Positions 40,654 to 51,578 of a stretch of 64,000 bases of DNA are shown here, one piece after another. Under the pieces are notes generated by a model. It worked only from the letters and a program-made list of their open reading frames with translations, was not told where the DNA came from and made no database searches. Position 1 is the stretch's first letter; each line of letters opens with the position of its first letter. The DNA is from Ramlibacter sp. PS4R-6. Its GTDB lineage: Bacteria; Pseudomonadota; Gammaproteobacteria; Burkholderiales; Burkholderiaceae_C. The translations under genes and the position numbers were made by a program. The stretch covers positions 1,426,001-1,490,000 of the forward strand of contig NZ_JBBHKA010000001.1 of NCBI RefSeq assembly GCF_037572775.1, in the 5' to 3' direction.

Positions 40654-42093
40654 TCAGACGTTGGCGATCGCGACCGAGCGCGAGTTGAGGTAAGCCTCCA
40701 TCGCCTCGGGCCCGCCTTCGGAGCCGTAGCCCGAATCCTTCACGCCGCCGAACGGCATCTCGGCCGAGGGCAGCGCGGGCATGTTGATCCACATCATGCC
40801 GACTTCGACGCGGCGCGCCAGCAGGTCGGCGTTCTTCAGCGACTTCGTGAAGCCGTAGCCCGCCAGGCCGAACGACAGGCGGTTCGCTTCCGCGATCGCC
40901 TCGTCGAGCGTCTTGAAGCCGCGGATCGCGGCCATCGGGCCAAAGGGCTCGTCGTTGAACACCTTGGCTTCGGTGGGCACGTCGGCCAGGATGGTGGGCT
41001 GGAAGAAGTTGCCCGCGTCGCCGATGCGCTCGCCGCCGGCCAGCACCGTGGCGCCGCGCTCCACGGCGTCCTTCGTGAACTCGGCCATCGCCGTGAGGCG
41101 GCGCGGGTTCGCGAGCGGGCCCATCGTCGTGCCTTCGGCCAGGCCATCGCCGACCTTCAGCGCCGCGGCGGTCTTGACCATCAGGTCCGCGAATTCCTTC
41201 TTCACGCTCTCGTGCACCAGGAAGCGCGTCGGCGAGATGCACACCTGGCCGGCGTTGCGGAACTTGGCCGCGCCCGAGGCCTTCACCGCCAGCGCGATGT
41301 CGGCGTCCTCGCACACGATCACCGGCGCGTGGCCGCCGAGTTCCATCGTCACGCGCTTCATGTGCTTGCCCGCGATGGCCGCCAGCTGCTTGCCGATCGG
41401 CGTGGAGCCCGTGAACGTGATCTTGCGGATCACCGGGTGCGGAATCAGGTATTCGGAGATCTGCGCCGGGTTGCCGTAGACGAGGTTCAGCACGCCGGGC
41501 GGGATGCCCGCGTCCTGGAAGGCGCGCACCAGCGCGGCGGGCGCCGCCGGCGTTTCTTCCGGGGCCTTGATGATCATCGAGCAGCCGCTCGCCAGCGCGG
41601 CGCCGAGCTTGCGCACCACCTGGTTGATCGGGAAGTTCCACGGCGTGAAGGCCGCCACCGGGCCCACCGGGTCCTTCAGCACCATCTGGCGCGTGGTCAG
41701 CGCAAAGCGCGAGGGCACGATGCGGCCGTACACGCGCAGGCCTTCGTCGGCGAACCACTCGATGATGTCGCCGGCGGCCATCGCCTCGCCCTTGGCTTCC
41801 ACCAGCGGCTTGCCTTGTTCCTGCGTCAGCACGGCGCCGATCTCGGCGGCGCGCTCACGCATGAGCGCGGCGGCCTTGCGCATGATCTTGTTGCGCTCGA
41901 TGGGCGCCATGTCGCGCCACACCTCGAAGCCCTTCTGGACGGCGGCCAGCGCGCGGTCGAGGTCGGGGATGGACGCATGCGCCACGCGGCCGATCTCCTT
42001 GCCGGTGGCCGGGTTGAAGACGGCCAGCGACTTGCCGTCCTGGGCGTCCTGCCATTCGCCGTTGATGAAGAGCTGGGTGTTGGGGTAAGTCAT
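40654..42093 (-). CDS. NAD(P)-dependent succinate-semialdehyde-type aldehyde dehydrogenase
   Basis: 479-residue aldehyde dehydrogenase of the GabD type, oxidising a semialdehyde to the acid. The catalytic Cys285 is in '[12 protein letters not shown]', the general base Glu251 in 'MELGGHAP' and Asn154 in 'PWNFP'. The Arg and Ser of the 'CISPTRF' stretch fit carboxylated substrates such as succinate semialdehyde, though glutarate semialdehyde and 2,5-dioxovalerate are possible. It is a single gene with its own terminator and no transaminase next to it, so the pathway cannot be fixed. Confidence 0.9.
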   Translation of the reverse strand: MTYPNTQLFINGEWQDAQDGKSLAVFNPATGKEIGRVAHASIPDLDRALAAVQKGFEVWRDMAPIERNKIMRKAAALMRERAAEIGAVLTQEQGKPLVEAKGEAMAAGDIIEWFADEGLRVYGRIVPSRFALTTRQMVLKDPVGPVAAFTPWNFPINQVVRKLGAALASGCSMIIKAPEETPAAPAALVRAFQDAGIPPGVLNLVYGNPAQISEYLIPHPVIRKITFTGSTPIGKQLAAIAGKHMKRVTMELGGHAPVIVCEDADIALAVKASGAAKFRNAGQVCISPTRFLVHESVKKEFADLMVKTAAALKVGDGLAEGTTMGPLANPRRLTAMAEFTKDAVERGATVLAGGERIGDAGNFFQPTILADVPTEAKVFNDEPFGPMAAIRGFKTLDEAIAEANRLSFGLAGYGFTKSLKNADLLARRVEVGMMWINMPALPSAEMPFGGVKDSGYGSEGGPEAMEAYLNSRSVAIANV

Positions 42094-42198
42094 GGCTGTC
42101 CTGTGGAAGCGGGGAGGGGAAGGGGCTATTTTCGGCCAAGCGGGCCCCGCGTGCTCGTGGTGGGTTATGCGTACCCGGCAGAGGAGGTCGATTTATAC

Positions 42199-42212
42199 CA
42201 AGCACGCGCTTG
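42199..42212. promoter_or_regulatory. Probable TetR operator CAAGC-N4-GCTTG
   Basis: Perfect 5-bp arms separated by ACGC, in a locally AT-richer stretch 35 bp upstream of the second tetR gene and between it and the divergent dehydrogenase. Position and symmetry suit autoregulation by the TetR protein that heads the carboxylase operon. Confidence 0.55.
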
Positions 42213-42246
42213 CTGAAAATAGCCGGCTCTGCCATGATTGCCCGCC

Positions 42247-42891
42247 ATGGACATGCCCGCCCTGCCCCTGGCCGCGCCGAAACGCCCGCGCGGACGCCCG
42301 CGCAAGACGCACGCGGAGATCGACGACGGCAACCGCCGCCGCGACCTGCTCAACTCGGCCGCCCGGCTGTTCCGCCGCAAGGGTTTCGATGCGACGACCA
42401 CGCGCGACATCGCGGCGGCCGTGGGCATGCACAGCGGCTCGCCCTTCTACCACTTCGAGAGCAAGGGGGCGCTGCTGGCGGCGGTGATGGAGGAGGGCAT
42501 GCGCACGGCGATCGAGCGCCAGCGCACCGCGCTCGAGGCGGCCGGCGACCGCATCCCGGCGTCGCAGCGGCTGCGCGTGCTGGTGCGCAACCACTTCGAC
42601 GTGTTGCTCGGCCCCGGCAGCGACTTCATCCCGGTGATGCTGTACGAGGCGCGTTCGCTCACGCCCAAGCAACGGCGCGTCATCACCGACCTGCAAAGCG
42701 AGTACGAGGCCGCTTGGGTCCCGGTCCTGCAGCAGCTGGTGACGGTGGGCAAGCTCAAGGGCGACGTCAAGCTGGCGCGGCTGCTGATCTTCGGCGCGCT
42801 GAACTGGTCGGCGCAGTGGTACGACCGGCGCAAGGGTGCGTCGCTGGACGAGCTGACCGATGCGGCGCTCGCCCTGTTCATCCGGTGCTGA
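42247..42891 (+). CDS. TetR-family regulator of the acyl-CoA carboxylase operon
   Basis: 214-residue regulator. A basic N-terminal arm ('PKRPRGRPRKTHAE') precedes the helix-turn-helix (about 35-80, 'TTRDIAAAVGMHSGSPFYHFESKG') and an all-helical ligand domain. The ATG at 42247 is preferred over a TTG at 42238. It is the first gene of the unit: its stop lies 4 bp before the carboxyltransferase ATG. It likely senses a CoA thioester of the pathway and controls the operon through the CAAGC/GCTTG site upstream. TetR-type LiuQ regulators of branched-acid catabolism in betaproteobacteria are a possible parallel. Confidence 0.88.
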   Translation: MDMPALPLAAPKRPRGRPRKTHAEIDDGNRRRDLLNSAARLFRRKGFDATTTRDIAAAVGMHSGSPFYHFESKGALLAAVMEEGMRTAIERQRTALEAAGDRIPASQRLRVLVRNHFDVLLGPGSDFIPVMLYEARSLTPKQRRVITDLQSEYEAAWVPVLQQLVTVGKLKGDVKLARLLIFGALNWSAQWYDRRKGASLDELTDAALALFIRC

Positions 42892-42895
42892 TGCC

Positions 42896-44527
<1,632 letters not shown>

Positions 44528-44535
44528 GGGACACT

Positions 44536-45717
44536 ATGCAATACACGCACGAACACCTCGAGATCCAGAAGACGCTCAAGCGCTTCATTGACGAGGAGAT
44601 CAACCCGCACGTCGACGAATGGGAAGCCGCCGAGATGTTCCCGGCGCACCAGGTGTTCAAGCGGCTGGGGCAGCTGGGCTTGCTGGGGCTGACCAAGCCC
44701 GAGGCATACGGCGGCGCGGCGCTGGACTATTCCTACTCGATGGCGATGACCGAAGCGCTCGGCTGGATCGAGTGCGGCGGCGTGCCCATGGCCATCGGCG
44801 TGCAGACCGACATGGCCACGCCGGCCCTGGCGCGCTACGGCAGCGACGAGCTGCGGAGCCAGTTCCTCGCGCCGGCGATCGCGGGCGACATGGTGGCGTG
44901 CATCGGCGTCTCCGAACCCGGCGCGGGCAGCGACGTCGCCAACATCAAGAGCCGCGCGGTGAAGGACGGCGACGACTACGTCATCACCGGCCAGAAGATG
45001 TGGATCACCAACAGCCTGCAGGCCGACTGGATGTGCATGCTGGTCAACACCGGCGAGGGCCCGGTGCACAAGAACAAGTCGCTGGTGATCGTGCCCATGC
45101 GCGACGGGTCCAACGGCAAGCTCACCAAGGGCATCGAGGTCGCGCAGAAGATCAGGAAGATCGGGATGAACTCGTCCGACACGGGCCTGATCTACTTCGA
45201 CGAGGTGCGCGTGCCGCAGCGCTTTCGCATCGGCAACGAGGGCGCGGGCTTCGTCTACCAGATGCAGCAGTTCCAGGAAGAGCGCCTGTGGGGCGCGGCA
45301 AGCTGCTTGGTGTCGCTGTCCAACTGCATCGGGTGGACGATCGAGTGGGCGCAGGAGCGCAAGCTCTTTGGCGCGACGCTCGCCGACCAGCAGTGGGTGC
45401 AGTTCAAGCTGGCGGAGCTGAAGACCGAGGTGGAGGCGCTGCGCGCGTTGACCTACCGCGCCTGCGAGCTCTACGTGCAGGGCCAGGACGTGCTGGAGCT
45501 GGCATCGATGGCCAAGCTCAAGGCGGGCCGCCTGAATCGCATCGTTCCCGACACCTGCCTGCAGTTCTGGGGCGGCATGGGCTTCACCTGGGAGAACAAG
45601 GTTTCGCGCATGTACCGCGACGGGCGCCTGGTGTCCATTGGCGGCGGCGCGGACGAAGTGATGCTGCAGATCCTGTCGAAGATCATGGGCATCGCCAAGA
45701 AGCCCAACGCCGCATGA
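44536..45717 (+). CDS. Acyl-CoA dehydrogenase (AtuD-like)
   Basis: 393-residue acyl-CoA dehydrogenase. FAD contacts are in 'CIGVSEPGAGSDVAN' and 'MWITNS'. At the position where many family members carry Tyr-Glu-Gly it has Ile-Gly-Gly-Gly-Ala, so the catalytic base is probably the Glu of 'QFQEERLW' on helix G. That arrangement is known from isovaleryl- and long-chain acyl-CoA dehydrogenases. The closest style is citronellyl-CoA dehydrogenase AtuD. It is followed by the biotin carboxylase with ATGA overlap. Confidence 0.9.
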   Translation: MQYTHEHLEIQKTLKRFIDEEINPHVDEWEAAEMFPAHQVFKRLGQLGLLGLTKPEAYGGAALDYSYSMAMTEALGWIECGGVPMAIGVQTDMATPALARYGSDELRSQFLAPAIAGDMVACIGVSEPGAGSDVANIKSRAVKDGDDYVITGQKMWITNSLQADWMCMLVNTGEGPVHKNKSLVIVPMRDGSNGKLTKGIEVAQKIRKIGMNSSDTGLIYFDEVRVPQRFRIGNEGAGFVYQMQQFQEERLWGAASCLVSLSNCIGWTIEWAQERKLFGATLADQQWVQFKLAELKTEVEALRALTYRACELYVQGQDVLELASMAKLKAGRLNRIVPDTCLQFWGGMGFTWENKVSRMYRDGRLVSIGGGADEVMLQILSKIMGIAKKPNAA

Positions 45718-47540
45718 CCCTTCGCCGGCTGCTCATCGCGAACCGCGGCGAGATCGCGCGCCGGGTGATCCGCACCTGCAAGCGGCTCGGGATCGAGACG
45801 GTGGCGGTGTATTCCGATGCCGACCGCAATGCGCTGCACGTGCGCGAGGCCACGCTGTCGTTCGCGCTCGGCGGCAACACGTCGGCCGAGTCGTACCTGC
45901 GCATCGAGCGCCTGCTGGAAGCGGCGCGCGCGACGCAGGCCGACGCGATCCATCCCGGCTACGGCTTCCTCAGCGAGAACGCCGATTTCGCGCAGGCGGT
46001 GGCGGGTGCGGGCCTGGTGTGGGTCGGGCCTCCTGCCGCGGCGATTCGCGCGCTGGGCAGCAAGTCCTCGGCAAAGGCGATCGCGCAGCAGCGCGGCGTG
46101 CCGTGCCTGCCCGGTTACTTCGGTGAGGACCAGACGGACGAACGCCTGGCGCGCGAGGCGCAGCGCATCGGCTTCCCGGTGATGGTGAAGGCCGCGGCCG
46201 GTGGCGGCGGGCGCGGCATGCGGCTGGTCACCGAGGCCTCGCAGTTGCGAGCGGCCGTGCAAAGCGCGCGGTCCGAGGCGCAATCGTCCTTCGGGTCCGG
46301 CGAACTGCTCCTGGAGCGCGCGCTCATCGCGCCGCGCCACGTCGAGGTGCAGGTGTTTGCCGATTCGCACGGCCACTGCATCCACCTGGGCGAGCGCGAC
46401 TGCTCGGTGCAGCGCCGCCACCAGAAGCTCGTCGAGGAAACGCCGAGCCCGGCCGTGGGCGCCGCGCTGCGCGAGCGCATGGGCGCGTGCGCAGTGGAGC
46501 TCGCGAAGGCGGCGGGCTACGTCGGTGCCGGCACCGTCGAGTTCCTGGTCGAGGGCGACGCCTTCTTCCTGATGGAGATGAACACGCGGCTGCAGGTGGA
46601 ACACCCGGTGACGGAGGCCGTCACGGGGCTTGACCTCGTCGAGTGGCAGTTGCGCGTCGCGCAGGGTGAGCCCTTGCCGCTGGCGCAGGAGCAGGTGCGC
46701 TTCGACGGCCATGCCATCGAGGTGCGGTTGTGCGCGGAAGACGAGAACTTCGCGCCGCATGCGGGCACTGTGCGGCGCTTCGCCGAACCCGCCGGTGTGC
46801 GCTTCGACCATGCGATCTACGAAGGGCTGCGGGTCCCGCCGTACTACGACTCCATGCTGGGCAAGCTGGTCGTGCACGCACCCACGCGCGGCGGGGCCAT
46901 CGACCGGCTGGCGGCGGCGCTGGATGCGACCACCGTGCTCGGCCTGCCGACCAACCGCCGTTTCCTCGCCGCGTGCCTGCGTCACCCGCTGTTCCGCGAG
47001 GGCCAGGCCTTGATCCCGTTCCTGGCGGAACACGCGCAGGCGATTCGCGAGCAACTGGCCGACGAGGAGAGCAGGGTCGTTGCAGCGGCGGTCCGCCAGG
47101 CGTTCGCACCGCACGCAACCGCGCTGGCCTGCCCGTTCGATCGCCCGTTGCGCATCCGGCACCGCGACGCTGTCGTCACCATGGGTAAAGGCGCTGCCAT
47201 GAACATCGAGTGCGTCCCCGTCGCCGGCACCACCTGGCACCTGCAAGCCGGCGCCATCGATTGCTTCGTCGACGACCTGTCCTTCGAGCCTGCCACCCGC
47301 GGCGGCGACGCGGCCCATGCGGGCGAGCTGCGCGCCCCCTTCAACGGCAAGGTGATCGCGGTGAAGGCGCAACCCGGCGCCAAGGTCGCGCGCGGCGACA
47401 CGCTCCTGGTGATCGAATCGATGAAGCTGGAACACGCGCTGGCCGCCACGCGCGATGCCGTGATCAAGACCATCCATGTGCAGCCGGGCCAGCAGGCCGC
47501 CACGTCCCAGGTGCTCGTGACCTTCGAGGCCGCCACATGA
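45714..47540 (+). CDS. Acyl-CoA carboxylase biotin carboxylase (alpha) subunit
   Basis: 608-residue alpha subunit. The biotin carboxylase domain covers residues 1-445 with the Gly-rich ATP loop 'KAAAGGGGRGMR', the catalytic 'EMNTRLQVEHPVTE' and 'RDCSVQRRHQK'. After a linker, the biotinyl domain ends the protein with the biotin-accepting Lys571 in Glu-Ser-Met-Lys-Leu-Glu. With the beta subunit at 42896 it makes a complete carboxylase that adds bicarbonate to an acyl-CoA. It is overlapped by ATGA on both sides. Confidence 0.92.
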   Translation: MTLRRLLIANRGEIARRVIRTCKRLGIETVAVYSDADRNALHVREATLSFALGGNTSAESYLRIERLLEAARATQADAIHPGYGFLSENADFAQAVAGAGLVWVGPPAAAIRALGSKSSAKAIAQQRGVPCLPGYFGEDQTDERLAREAQRIGFPVMVKAAAGGGGRGMRLVTEASQLRAAVQSARSEAQSSFGSGELLLERALIAPRHVEVQVFADSHGHCIHLGERDCSVQRRHQKLVEETPSPAVGAALRERMGACAVELAKAAGYVGAGTVEFLVEGDAFFLMEMNTRLQVEHPVTEAVTGLDLVEWQLRVAQGEPLPLAQEQVRFDGHAIEVRLCAEDENFAPHAGTVRRFAEPAGVRFDHAIYEGLRVPPYYDSMLGKLVVHAPTRGGAIDRLAAALDATTVLGLPTNRRFLAACLRHPLFREGQALIPFLAEHAQAIREQLADEESRVVAAAVRQAFAPHATALACPFDRPLRIRHRDAVVTMGKGAAMNIECVPVAGTTWHLQAGAIDCFVDDLSFEPATRGGDAAHAGELRAPFNGKVIAVKAQPGAKVARGDTLLVIESMKLEHALAATRDAVIKTIHVQPGQQAATSQVLVTFEAAT

Positions 47541-48691
47541 ACGCCGAACTTCGCGCCGACGTCGAAGCGCTGACGGACTCCGTGCGCCGCTTCGCGCTGG
47601 AGCGCATCGCCCCCCATGTCGATGCGTGGGACAAGGCGGGCATGGTCCCGCGTGAGCTGTACCGCGAGGCGGCGGCGCTGGGGCTGCTCGGCCTGGGCTA
47701 CCCGGAGGACTACGGCGGCACGCCTGCGCCCTTCGCGTTGCGCAATGCCATGTCGGTGGCGATGGCGCGCTACGGCGCGAGCGGCGGCGCGATGGCGGCG
47801 CTGTTCTCGCACAACATCGGCCTGCCGCCGATCCTGCGCCACGGTTCGCGCGAGCTGCAGAAGCTGGTGGTCCCGGCGGTGCTGCGTGGCGACGCCATCG
47901 CGGCGCTGGCGATCACCGAGCCCGGCGGCGGTTCCGACGTGGCCGCGATCCGCACGCGGGCGCACCGGCAGGGCGACGAATACGTCATCGAGGGCGAAAA
48001 GACCTTCATCACCTCGGGCGTGCGTGCCGACTGGATCACGATGGCCGTGCGCACCGGCGAAGCCAAGGGCCCCTCGGGCATCTCGATGATCCTGGTGCCG
48101 GGCAAGGCGAAGGGCCTGCAACGTTCCGCGCTCGACAAGATGGGCTGGCTGTGCTCCGACACCGGGCACCTGCGGCTGGAGGGCGTGCGCGTGCCGGCGC
48201 GCTATCTCGTGGGCGACGAGGGCGCGGGCTTCAAGATGATCATGAGCAACTTCAACGGCGAGCGGCTGGCGATGTCGGCGATGGCGCTGGGCTTCGCGCA
48301 GGCCTGCTACGACGAGGCGCTGGACTGGGCGCGCCAGCGCCAGGCCTTCGGCTCGGCGCTGGTGGAGAAGCAGGCCATCCGCCACAAGCTGGTCGACATG
48401 CGCATGCGCATCGAATCGACGAAGGCCTGGCTGGACGCCGTCACGGAAATGGCGGACGCGGGGAAATTGGAATCCGACCCCGATTGCGTGGCGCAGGTGT
48501 GCGTGCTGAAGAACCACGCGACGCAGGCCATGCAGTTCTGCGCCGATGCCGCCGTGCAGATCCTCGGCGGCATGGGCTTCATGCGCGGGACGAAGTGCGA
48601 GCGCATCTACCGCGAGGTGAAGGTGATGATGATCGGCGGCGGGGCGGAGGAGATCATGAAGGACCTGGCCGCGCGACAATGGCAGCTATGA
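47537..48691 (+). CDS. Acyl-CoA dehydrogenase, second copy in carboxylase operon
   Basis: 384-residue acyl-CoA dehydrogenase with 'AITEPGGGSDVAA', 'KTFITSG' and a C-terminal 'MIGGGAEEIMKDL'. As in the other dehydrogenase of this operon, the Tyr-Glu-Gly motif is replaced by Gly-Gly-Gly, and the Glu in 'NFNGERLAM' is the probable base. The two enzymes are clearly different in sequence, so they likely act on different steps or substrates of one pathway. Coupled to neighbours by ATGA overlaps. Confidence 0.9.
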   Translation: MNAELRADVEALTDSVRRFALERIAPHVDAWDKAGMVPRELYREAAALGLLGLGYPEDYGGTPAPFALRNAMSVAMARYGASGGAMAALFSHNIGLPPILRHGSRELQKLVVPAVLRGDAIAALAITEPGGGSDVAAIRTRAHRQGDEYVIEGEKTFITSGVRADWITMAVRTGEAKGPSGISMILVPGKAKGLQRSALDKMGWLCSDTGHLRLEGVRVPARYLVGDEGAGFKMIMSNFNGERLAMSAMALGFAQACYDEALDWARQRQAFGSALVEKQAIRHKLVDMRMRIESTKAWLDAVTEMADAGKLESDPDCVAQVCVLKNHATQAMQFCADAAVQILGGMGFMRGTKCERIYREVKVMMIGGGAEEIMKDLAARQWQL

Positions 48692-49164
48692 AGAACCCGC
48701 CGCCGCTGGAATTCGAGCCGCAGTTCGTCGCGGCCCTGCGCGAGCTGTTCGAAAAGCGCGTCGTCTTCAACACGGTGCTGGGCCTGCAGATCACGCAGCT
48801 CAAGCCCGAGTTCGTCGAAGGCCGCATCGCGATGAAGCCGGAGCTGATCGGGCACTTCGCGCACCAGCGCCTGCACGGCGGCGTGATCAGCGCCACGCTG
48901 GACGCGATGGGCGGGCTGGCGGTGATGGCCGCGATCGGCGCTCGCCACATGGACGAGGAGCCGATGCAAAGGCTGCACCGCTTCATGAAGCTGGGCACCA
49001 TCGACCTGCGCATCGACTACCTGCGGCCCGCCATCGGCGAGTGGTTCGGGATGAAAGCCGAGGTGCTGCGGCTGGGGTCGCGCGTGGCGTCCGCGCGCAT
49101 GGAGTTCCTGGGCTCCGACGGCAAGCTGCTCGCCACCGGCGCCGGCGCCTACATCATTTCCTAG
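48688..49164 (+). CDS. Hotdog-fold thioesterase (PaaI/YiiD-like)
   Basis: 158-residue single hotdog protein. The central helix follows 'HQRLHGGVISATLDAMGGLAVMAA', where the His-Gly-Gly and Asp form the expected catalytic area. The start at 48688 overlaps the previous stop in ATGA; an ATG at 48679 is possible. It ends the carboxylase operon and overlaps the convergent permease gene by 11 bp. It may release free acid from stalled CoA esters. Confidence 0.82.
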   Translation: MKNPPPLEFEPQFVAALRELFEKRVVFNTVLGLQITQLKPEFVEGRIAMKPELIGHFAHQRLHGGVISATLDAMGGLAVMAAIGARHMDEEPMQRLHRFMKLGTIDLRIDYLRPAIGEWFGMKAEVLRLGSRVASARMEFLGSDGKLLATGAGAYIIS

Positions 49165-50242
49165 AAGGCGGCGCTTTCTCTTCCTGCCGGGCCTCGGAGA
49201 AGATCTCCCACGTCACGATGAACACGGCCGCGATGGCCGGGCCGATGACGAAGCCGTTCAGGCCGAACACCGCCAGGCCACCGAGCGTGGCGATCAGCAC
49301 CAGCCAGTCGGGAAGGCGCGTGTCCTTGCCGACCAGGATGGGCCGCAGCACGTTGTCCACCAGGCCGATGACCAGCACACCCCAGGCCACCAGCCCGAAG
49401 CCGCCGAACAGCGACCCGGTCGTCAGCAGGTACAGCGCCACCGGCCCCCACACCAGCGCCGCGCCCACGGCGGGCAGCAGCGAGAGGATCGCCATCACGG
49501 CGCCCCACAGCAGCGCGCCCGTGATGTCGAGGAACCAGAAGGCCAGCCAGCCGAGCGCGCCTTGCACCAGCGCGACGACGACGTTGCCCTTGACGGTGGC
49601 GCGCACGACGGTGGCGAACTGCTGCAGGATGCGGCGCGTGTGCTCGGGGGCCAGCGGCATCGCCTTGGCGGTCTCGCGCGCGAGCGCCGGCCCGTCGCGC
49701 AGGAAGAAATACAGCAGGTAGAGCATCACGAAGAAGCTCACCACGAAGTCCAGAGTGCCCTGGCCGATCTGGAACACGCGCTGCGTCACGGCGTCGCTGC
49801 TGCGCCCCAGCGCGTCGGCCAGCTTGTGCTGCACGGCCGGCAGGTCGTCCACGCCGAAGCGCACCAGCCAGCCGCGCAGCCACTCGGGCAGCGCGCCCAC
49901 CATGCGCTGGAAGTATTCGGCCAGCTGGATGTCGCCGGACTTGAAGCGCTGGTAGAAGGCCGATGCCTCGTTGGTGACCGAGACCGCGAGCAGCGCCAGC
50001 GGCAGCAGCACGCTCACGACGATCACGAGCAGCGTGGCGAGGGCGGCCCAGCCGCGCCTGCCGTTGAGCGCACGCACCGAGCGCTCCTGCAGCGACGAGA
50101 ACACGATCGCCATGAACAGGGCCCACGAGATCGCGCCGCTCATCGGCGACAGCACGACCGCGAAGAGGACGGTGACGACGAGGACAAGGCCCAGGAGGGC
50201 CTTGCCTTGGAGGGAGGGGGAGTTGAGGGGATCGGCCGCCAT
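49154..50242 (-). CDS. AI-2E family transporter (PerM-like)
   Basis: 362-residue membrane protein with about eight hydrophobic helices. It has the long soluble insert between helices 3 and 4 (about 85-150) and the family segment 'WGVLVIGLVDNVLRPILVGKDTRLPDWLVLIATLGGLAVFG'. The family includes exporters of autoinducer 2 and Na+/H+ antiporters, so the substrate is uncertain. The start at 50242 is chosen; the frame is open to 50299 but would overlap the binding protein gene. It lies 23 bp after the binding-protein stop on the same strand. Confidence 0.87.
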   Translation of the reverse strand: MAADPLNSPSLQGKALLGLVLVVTVLFAVVLSPMSGAISWALFMAIVFSSLQERSVRALNGRRGWAALATLLVIVVSVLLPLALLAVSVTNEASAFYQRFKSGDIQLAEYFQRMVGALPEWLRGWLVRFGVDDLPAVQHKLADALGRSSDAVTQRVFQIGQGTLDFVVSFFVMLYLLYFFLRDGPALARETAKAMPLAPEHTRRILQQFATVVRATVKGNVVVALVQGALGWLAFWFLDITGALLWGAVMAILSLLPAVGAALVWGPVALYLLTTGSLFGGFGLVAWGVLVIGLVDNVLRPILVGKDTRLPDWLVLIATLGGLAVFGLNGFVIGPAIAAVFIVTWEIFSEARQEEKAPPSRK

Positions 50243-50265
50243 GTCTAGCGGCCGATTATGGGCGC

Positions 50266-51423
50266 TCAGGGCTTGACGTAGTCCGACACGACCTTCCACT
50301 TGCCGTCCTGGATCTGCGACAGGCGCGACAGGTCGTTGCCCAGGCGCTTGCTCGCGGAGTAGCTGCTGGGCGGCGCGCCGAAGATGTCGGTGTCGAACTT
50401 GATCGAGTCCATGGTCTTCACGAAGCTGTCGGTCGTGAGGTTCGGGCCCGCCTTCTGCGCCGCGGTCGCGAACTGGTCGATGATCGAGTAGCCGTACACC
50501 GAGAACACCGTCGGGTCCTCGTTGAACTTGGTCTTGTACTTGTTGGCCCAGAAGCGGATCGGCTGCGAGGCTTCGTCCAGGTACGGGTTCTGCACCGTGT
50601 GCGTGCCGTACAGGCCGTCCATCGCCTTGCCGCCCAGCTTGTGGATGAGGTCCGTGTACACCGCGCTGGAGCCGAGGAAGATCGGGTTGAAGCCGGTCTT
50701 GCGCGCCTCGCCGATCGTGCCGATGGTCTCGCGGATGATGGTGCCCAGCACCACCAGGTCGCAGTTGGCCGCCTTCATGCGCGCGACCTGCGAGCTGAAG
50801 TCGGTGGCGCCGCGCTTGTAGCTGGTCTTCTCGGCCAGCTCCATGTTCATGGACTTCAGGCCCGCCTCGGCGCCGCGCAGCACCTCCAGGCCGAAGTCGT
50901 CGTCCTGGTAGTTGATGCAGACCTTCTTGGCGCCCTTTTCCTTCACCAGCTTGGGCAGGGTGATGCGCATCTGGTCGTAGTAGGTGGCGGCGAACGAGTA
51001 CTTCAGCTTGTGCAGCGGCTCGTACATCTCGCGCGCCGCCGTGATCGGCATGAAGTTGACGACGTTCTTCTCGAACTGCACCGGCATCGCGGCCATGTTC
51101 TGCGCCGTGCCCAGGTGGCCGGCCATGATGAAGATCTTGTCCTGGTTGACCAGCTTCTGCGCGGCGAGGACGGCCTTCTTGGGGTCGTAGCCGTCGTCCT
51201 CGACCAGCAGCTTCAGCTTGCGGCCATGGATGCCGCCCTGCTCATTGATCTCATCGACGCGCAGCTGCATGCCGTTGCGCGCCTGCTTGCCGAAGCCGGC
51301 GAGCGGGCCCGACAGGTCCTGGATGGTGCCGATCAGGATCTCGTTCTTGCTCACGCCCTGCTGGGCGCCCGCCCACGAAGCGGCGAGCGCGAGCGCGGCC
51401 GCCGCGGCGAATTTCATCTTCAT
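50266..51423 (-). CDS. Branched-chain amino acid-type ABC substrate-binding protein 1
   Basis: 385-residue periplasmic binding protein of the LivK/type I family. Signal peptide residues 1-20 (ends Ala-Gly-Ala). The mature start 'GVSKNEILIGTIQDLSGPLAGFG' and 'YQDDDFG' are typical. It is a clear paralogue of the protein at 58149, with near-identical blocks throughout. It lies apart from the livFGMH genes and on its own promoter side, so it may give the same permease a second ligand range. Confidence 0.9.
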   Translation of the reverse strand: MKMKFAAAAALALAASWAGAQQGVSKNEILIGTIQDLSGPLAGFGKQARNGMQLRVDEINEQGGIHGRKLKLLVEDDGYDPKKAVLAAQKLVNQDKIFIMAGHLGTAQNMAAMPVQFEKNVVNFMPITAAREMYEPLHKLKYSFAATYYDQMRITLPKLVKEKGAKKVCINYQDDDFGLEVLRGAEAGLKSMNMELAEKTSYKRGATDFSSQVARMKAANCDLVVLGTIIRETIGTIGEARKTGFNPIFLGSSAVYTDLIHKLGGKAMDGLYGTHTVQNPYLDEASQPIRFWANKYKTKFNEDPTVFSVYGYSIIDQFATAAQKAGPNLTTDSFVKTMDSIKFDTDIFGAPPSSYSASKRLGNDLSRLSQIQDGKWKVVSDYVKP

Positions 51424-51492
51424 GCCTGGTCTCCTCGGTTACGTTGGTTTGCCACGATTCTTGCCACGGTCCCCGGGGTGTCAAGCTGGATT

Positions 51493-51522
51493 ACCCCGCC
51501 GGGGCAAGGCCCCGTCCTACAG
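51493..51522. repeat. REP-like short palindromic element
   Basis: Read on the minus strand it begins CTGTAGGACGGGGCC and folds into a CGGGGC/GCCCCG hairpin with a three-base loop, followed by a CCCCGG/GGGG-rich tail. The GTAGGA-hairpin form is that of RAYT-associated REP elements described in Pseudomonas and Xanthomonas. It lies in the 155-bp divergent gap between the binding protein gene and the MEDS gene. Only one copy is seen here. Confidence 0.4.
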
Positions 51523-51578
51523 ACGAGCGCGAACCGTTGAGCCATAAACGTCCGTGTTAACTGCACGAGGTGAGCACC

